DNA from: JAGQKC01 sp965223675
GTDB taxonomy: Bacteria; Nitrospirota; Nitrospiria; Nitrospirales; UBA8639
Reading direction: 5' to 3'
DNA length: 64,000 bases
Assembly (NCBI GenBank): GCA_965223675.1
Contig: OZ245013.1
Span: forward strand, 4,297,159-4,361,158
Shown here piece after piece: positions 62,481-64,000 of the stretch (position 1 is its first letter; every line of letters starts with the position of its first letter). The position numbers were made by a program, and so were the translations under genes. The notes under the pieces are model-generated. The model was not told where the DNA came from. It ran no database searches and saw only the letters and a program-made list of their open reading frames with translations.

Positions 62481-62548
62481 ACTCCCTTTCCTTTAAAGTA
62501 AAAATCAGAAAGACTCTTCACGAGATACGCTTCACGAGCGACGGCTTT

Positions 62549-64000
62549 CTATGTAGTCACTGCCCCTTCCGATGCTGACGAAACCAGCTTGGCATATTTG
62601 GCCATCACACCTGTTCGGTAGCGTGGAGCCGGTGGCTGCCAGTTGGTTAACCGGTTTTTGATCTCTTCATCACTCAATTCCACATCAAGTCGACGAGTAT
62701 TCACATCAAAATTGATGATATCTCCGTTTCGAAGAGCCGCAATCGGTCCGCCCTTTGTCGCTTCGGGCGAGACATGGCCAGCCATAAATCCATGGGTGGC
62801 ACCAGAAAATCGACCGTCTGTGAGCAATGCTACAGATTCGCCTAAGCCCGCGCCCACAATTGCTCCAGTGACTCCTAACATTTCTCGCATGCCTGGGCCA
62901 CCTTGTGGGCCTTCATAGCGAATGACGACCACATCTCCTTTGACAATCTGTCCTTCTTGCACGGCTCGAAAGGCATCTTCCTCACGGTCGAAGACTTTGG
63001 CTGGTCCACGATGTGAGAGTTTTTCGTGGCCTGCGACTTTGACGACACAGCCGTCGGGAGCTAAGTTTCCTTTGAGAATGACTAGGCCGCCTGTCGGTTT
63101 AATGGGTGCTGATACTGGGTAGAGAACTTTCTGGTTGGGCGTTTCCACTGCGCTTGCGGCTTCTTCTGCTAAGGTTTTCCCTGTCACGGTGAGTTGTCTG
63201 CCATCCAATAAACCAGCATCCAAGAGCCGTCTCGCAACCAAACGTGTGCCGCCAGCATTATAGAGGTCAGCAGAAATGAATTGTCCTCCAGGTTTGAGGT
63301 CTGCGATTAGCGGGACGCGTCGATTAATCGTATCAAAATCATCGATACTCAGGGCAACTCCGGCTTCATGTGCAATCGCTAAGAAGTGTAACACGGCGTT
63401 GGTCGAACCCCCGGTCGTCGCCACTGCTGCGATGGCATTCTCTAAGGCTTGTCGAGTAATGATCTGTTGGGGTCGAATGTCGTTCTTCAACATGTTCATG
63501 AGTAATTGGCCGCACTCCCTCGCCACGACAGCCTTTTGGGGGTCTAAGGCTGGTACGCCATTAAAGCCGAGAGGAGAAATACCTAGAAACTCAAACGCAA
63601 TAGCCATCGTATTCGCGGTAAACTGGCCGCCGCACGCTCCAGCTCCAGGACAGGCGTGACTTTCTAAGTCATGGAGTTCATCTGACGTCATTTTGCCTTT
63701 GGCATGTGCTCCTACAGCTTCAAAGACATCTTGGATCGTGACATCATGTCCCTGAAACTGACCGGGCATGATAGATCCACCGTAGAGCATCAGTGAGGGA
63801 AGATTGAGTCGGGCCAAGGCCATGACTGTTCCAGGAATGGTTTTGTCACACCCTGAAATAGCTATGACAGCATCAAACAGATGGCCCCTGACTGTGAGTT
63901 CAATTGAGTCAGCCACAACTTCTCGGCTGATGAGAGAGGCCTCATCCCTTCAGTGCCCATACTAATGCCATCAGACACGACGATGGTGTTGAATTCTAAT
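62549..64000 (-). CDS. ilvD: Dihydroxy-acid dehydratase, 5' part cut by window edge and apparently frameshifted
   Basis: The main frame (62549-63916) encodes about 455 residues of IlvD, which makes 2-oxo acids for valine and isoleucine synthesis. Seen: SGCDKTIPG, HACPGAGACGGQFTANTM and TDGRFSGATHG, covering the Fe-S and Mg sites. The protein should begin about 100 residues earlier. Upstream on the minus strand, the family sequence FNTIVVSDGISMGTEGM is readable at 63942-63999 but in another frame. The switch occurs within about 63936-63945, where one base seems missing. It is either a real inactivating indel or a sequencing error. Confidence 0.85.

Noticed and set aside
1..64000. Insertion sequence, prophage or CRISPR array
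   Set aside because: No transposase, integrase, phage gene or regular spaced repeats were seen.

Overview
The window looks like part of the chromosome of a nitrite-oxidising bacterium of the Nitrospira lineage. The moderate GC content would fit a marine Nitrospira better than the high-GC freshwater and sewage species. This rests on gene content: two large cytochrome bd-like oxidase proteins, three proteins with the ethylbenzene-dehydrogenase-gamma/NxrC-type haem domain, a TorD-like chaperone, a four-cluster ferredoxin with a twin-arginine motif, MobA, many c-type cytochromes and copper proteins. The catalytic nitrite oxidoreductase subunits (NxrA, NxrB) are not in the window. No rRNA, tRNA, CRISPR array, prophage or insertion sequence was recognised.

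Layout. 1-5.4 kb: small housekeeping and periplasmic genes (MBL hydrolase, bifunctional nuclease, a cupredoxin, DUF192, Rieske ferredoxin, chagasin-like inhibitor, D-amino-acid transaminase). 5.6-18 kb: a copper-protein region led by a 1717-residue multicopper oxidase-like protein, with three related type-1-copper/carboxypeptidase-regulatory proteins, a LolA-like protein, a HEAT-repeat protein and a YyaL-type thioredoxin protein. 18-33.6 kb: a respiratory region with an O-methyltransferase, a DUF420 protein, a PCP_red-domain protein, two bd-like oxidases, two formylglycine-enzyme-fold membrane proteins, three small single-helix membrane proteins outside normal gene-calling size, and three membrane cytochromes c. 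The last two cytochromes lie in a block of clearly higher GC. 33.7-41.7 kb: mobA, a heptosyltransferase-like gene, argS, tgt and yajC-secD-secF. 42.1-46.7 kb: a PAS histidine kinase and its sigma-54 response regulator. 46.8-52.2 kb: a WD40 protein (minus strand), a zincin-like protein, the ferredoxin, the TorD-like chaperone and an NxrC-like gamma subunit. 52.9-62.5 kb: one long same-strand run of B12-type radical SAM protein, membrane protein, TPR, TatA, NHL propeller, a second NxrC-like protein, PDZ protein and two pentahaem cytochromes. The window ends in ilvD on the minus strand, with an apparent one-base frameshift.

How the parts fit (inference). The ferredoxin, TorD chaperone, MobA and NxrC-like proteins would serve assembly and electron transfer of a periplasmic molybdenum enzyme. 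The membrane cytochromes and bd-like proteins would carry electrons to oxygen or mediate reverse flow. The copper-protein and radical SAM/TatA/multihaem runs are the least described parts. The most distinctive finding is the giant copper protein: three tandem two-cupredoxin units in which only one copper site seems to survive, at the junction of units 1 and 2, with its motifs in the reverse of the usual order and a LysM domain inserted between them.
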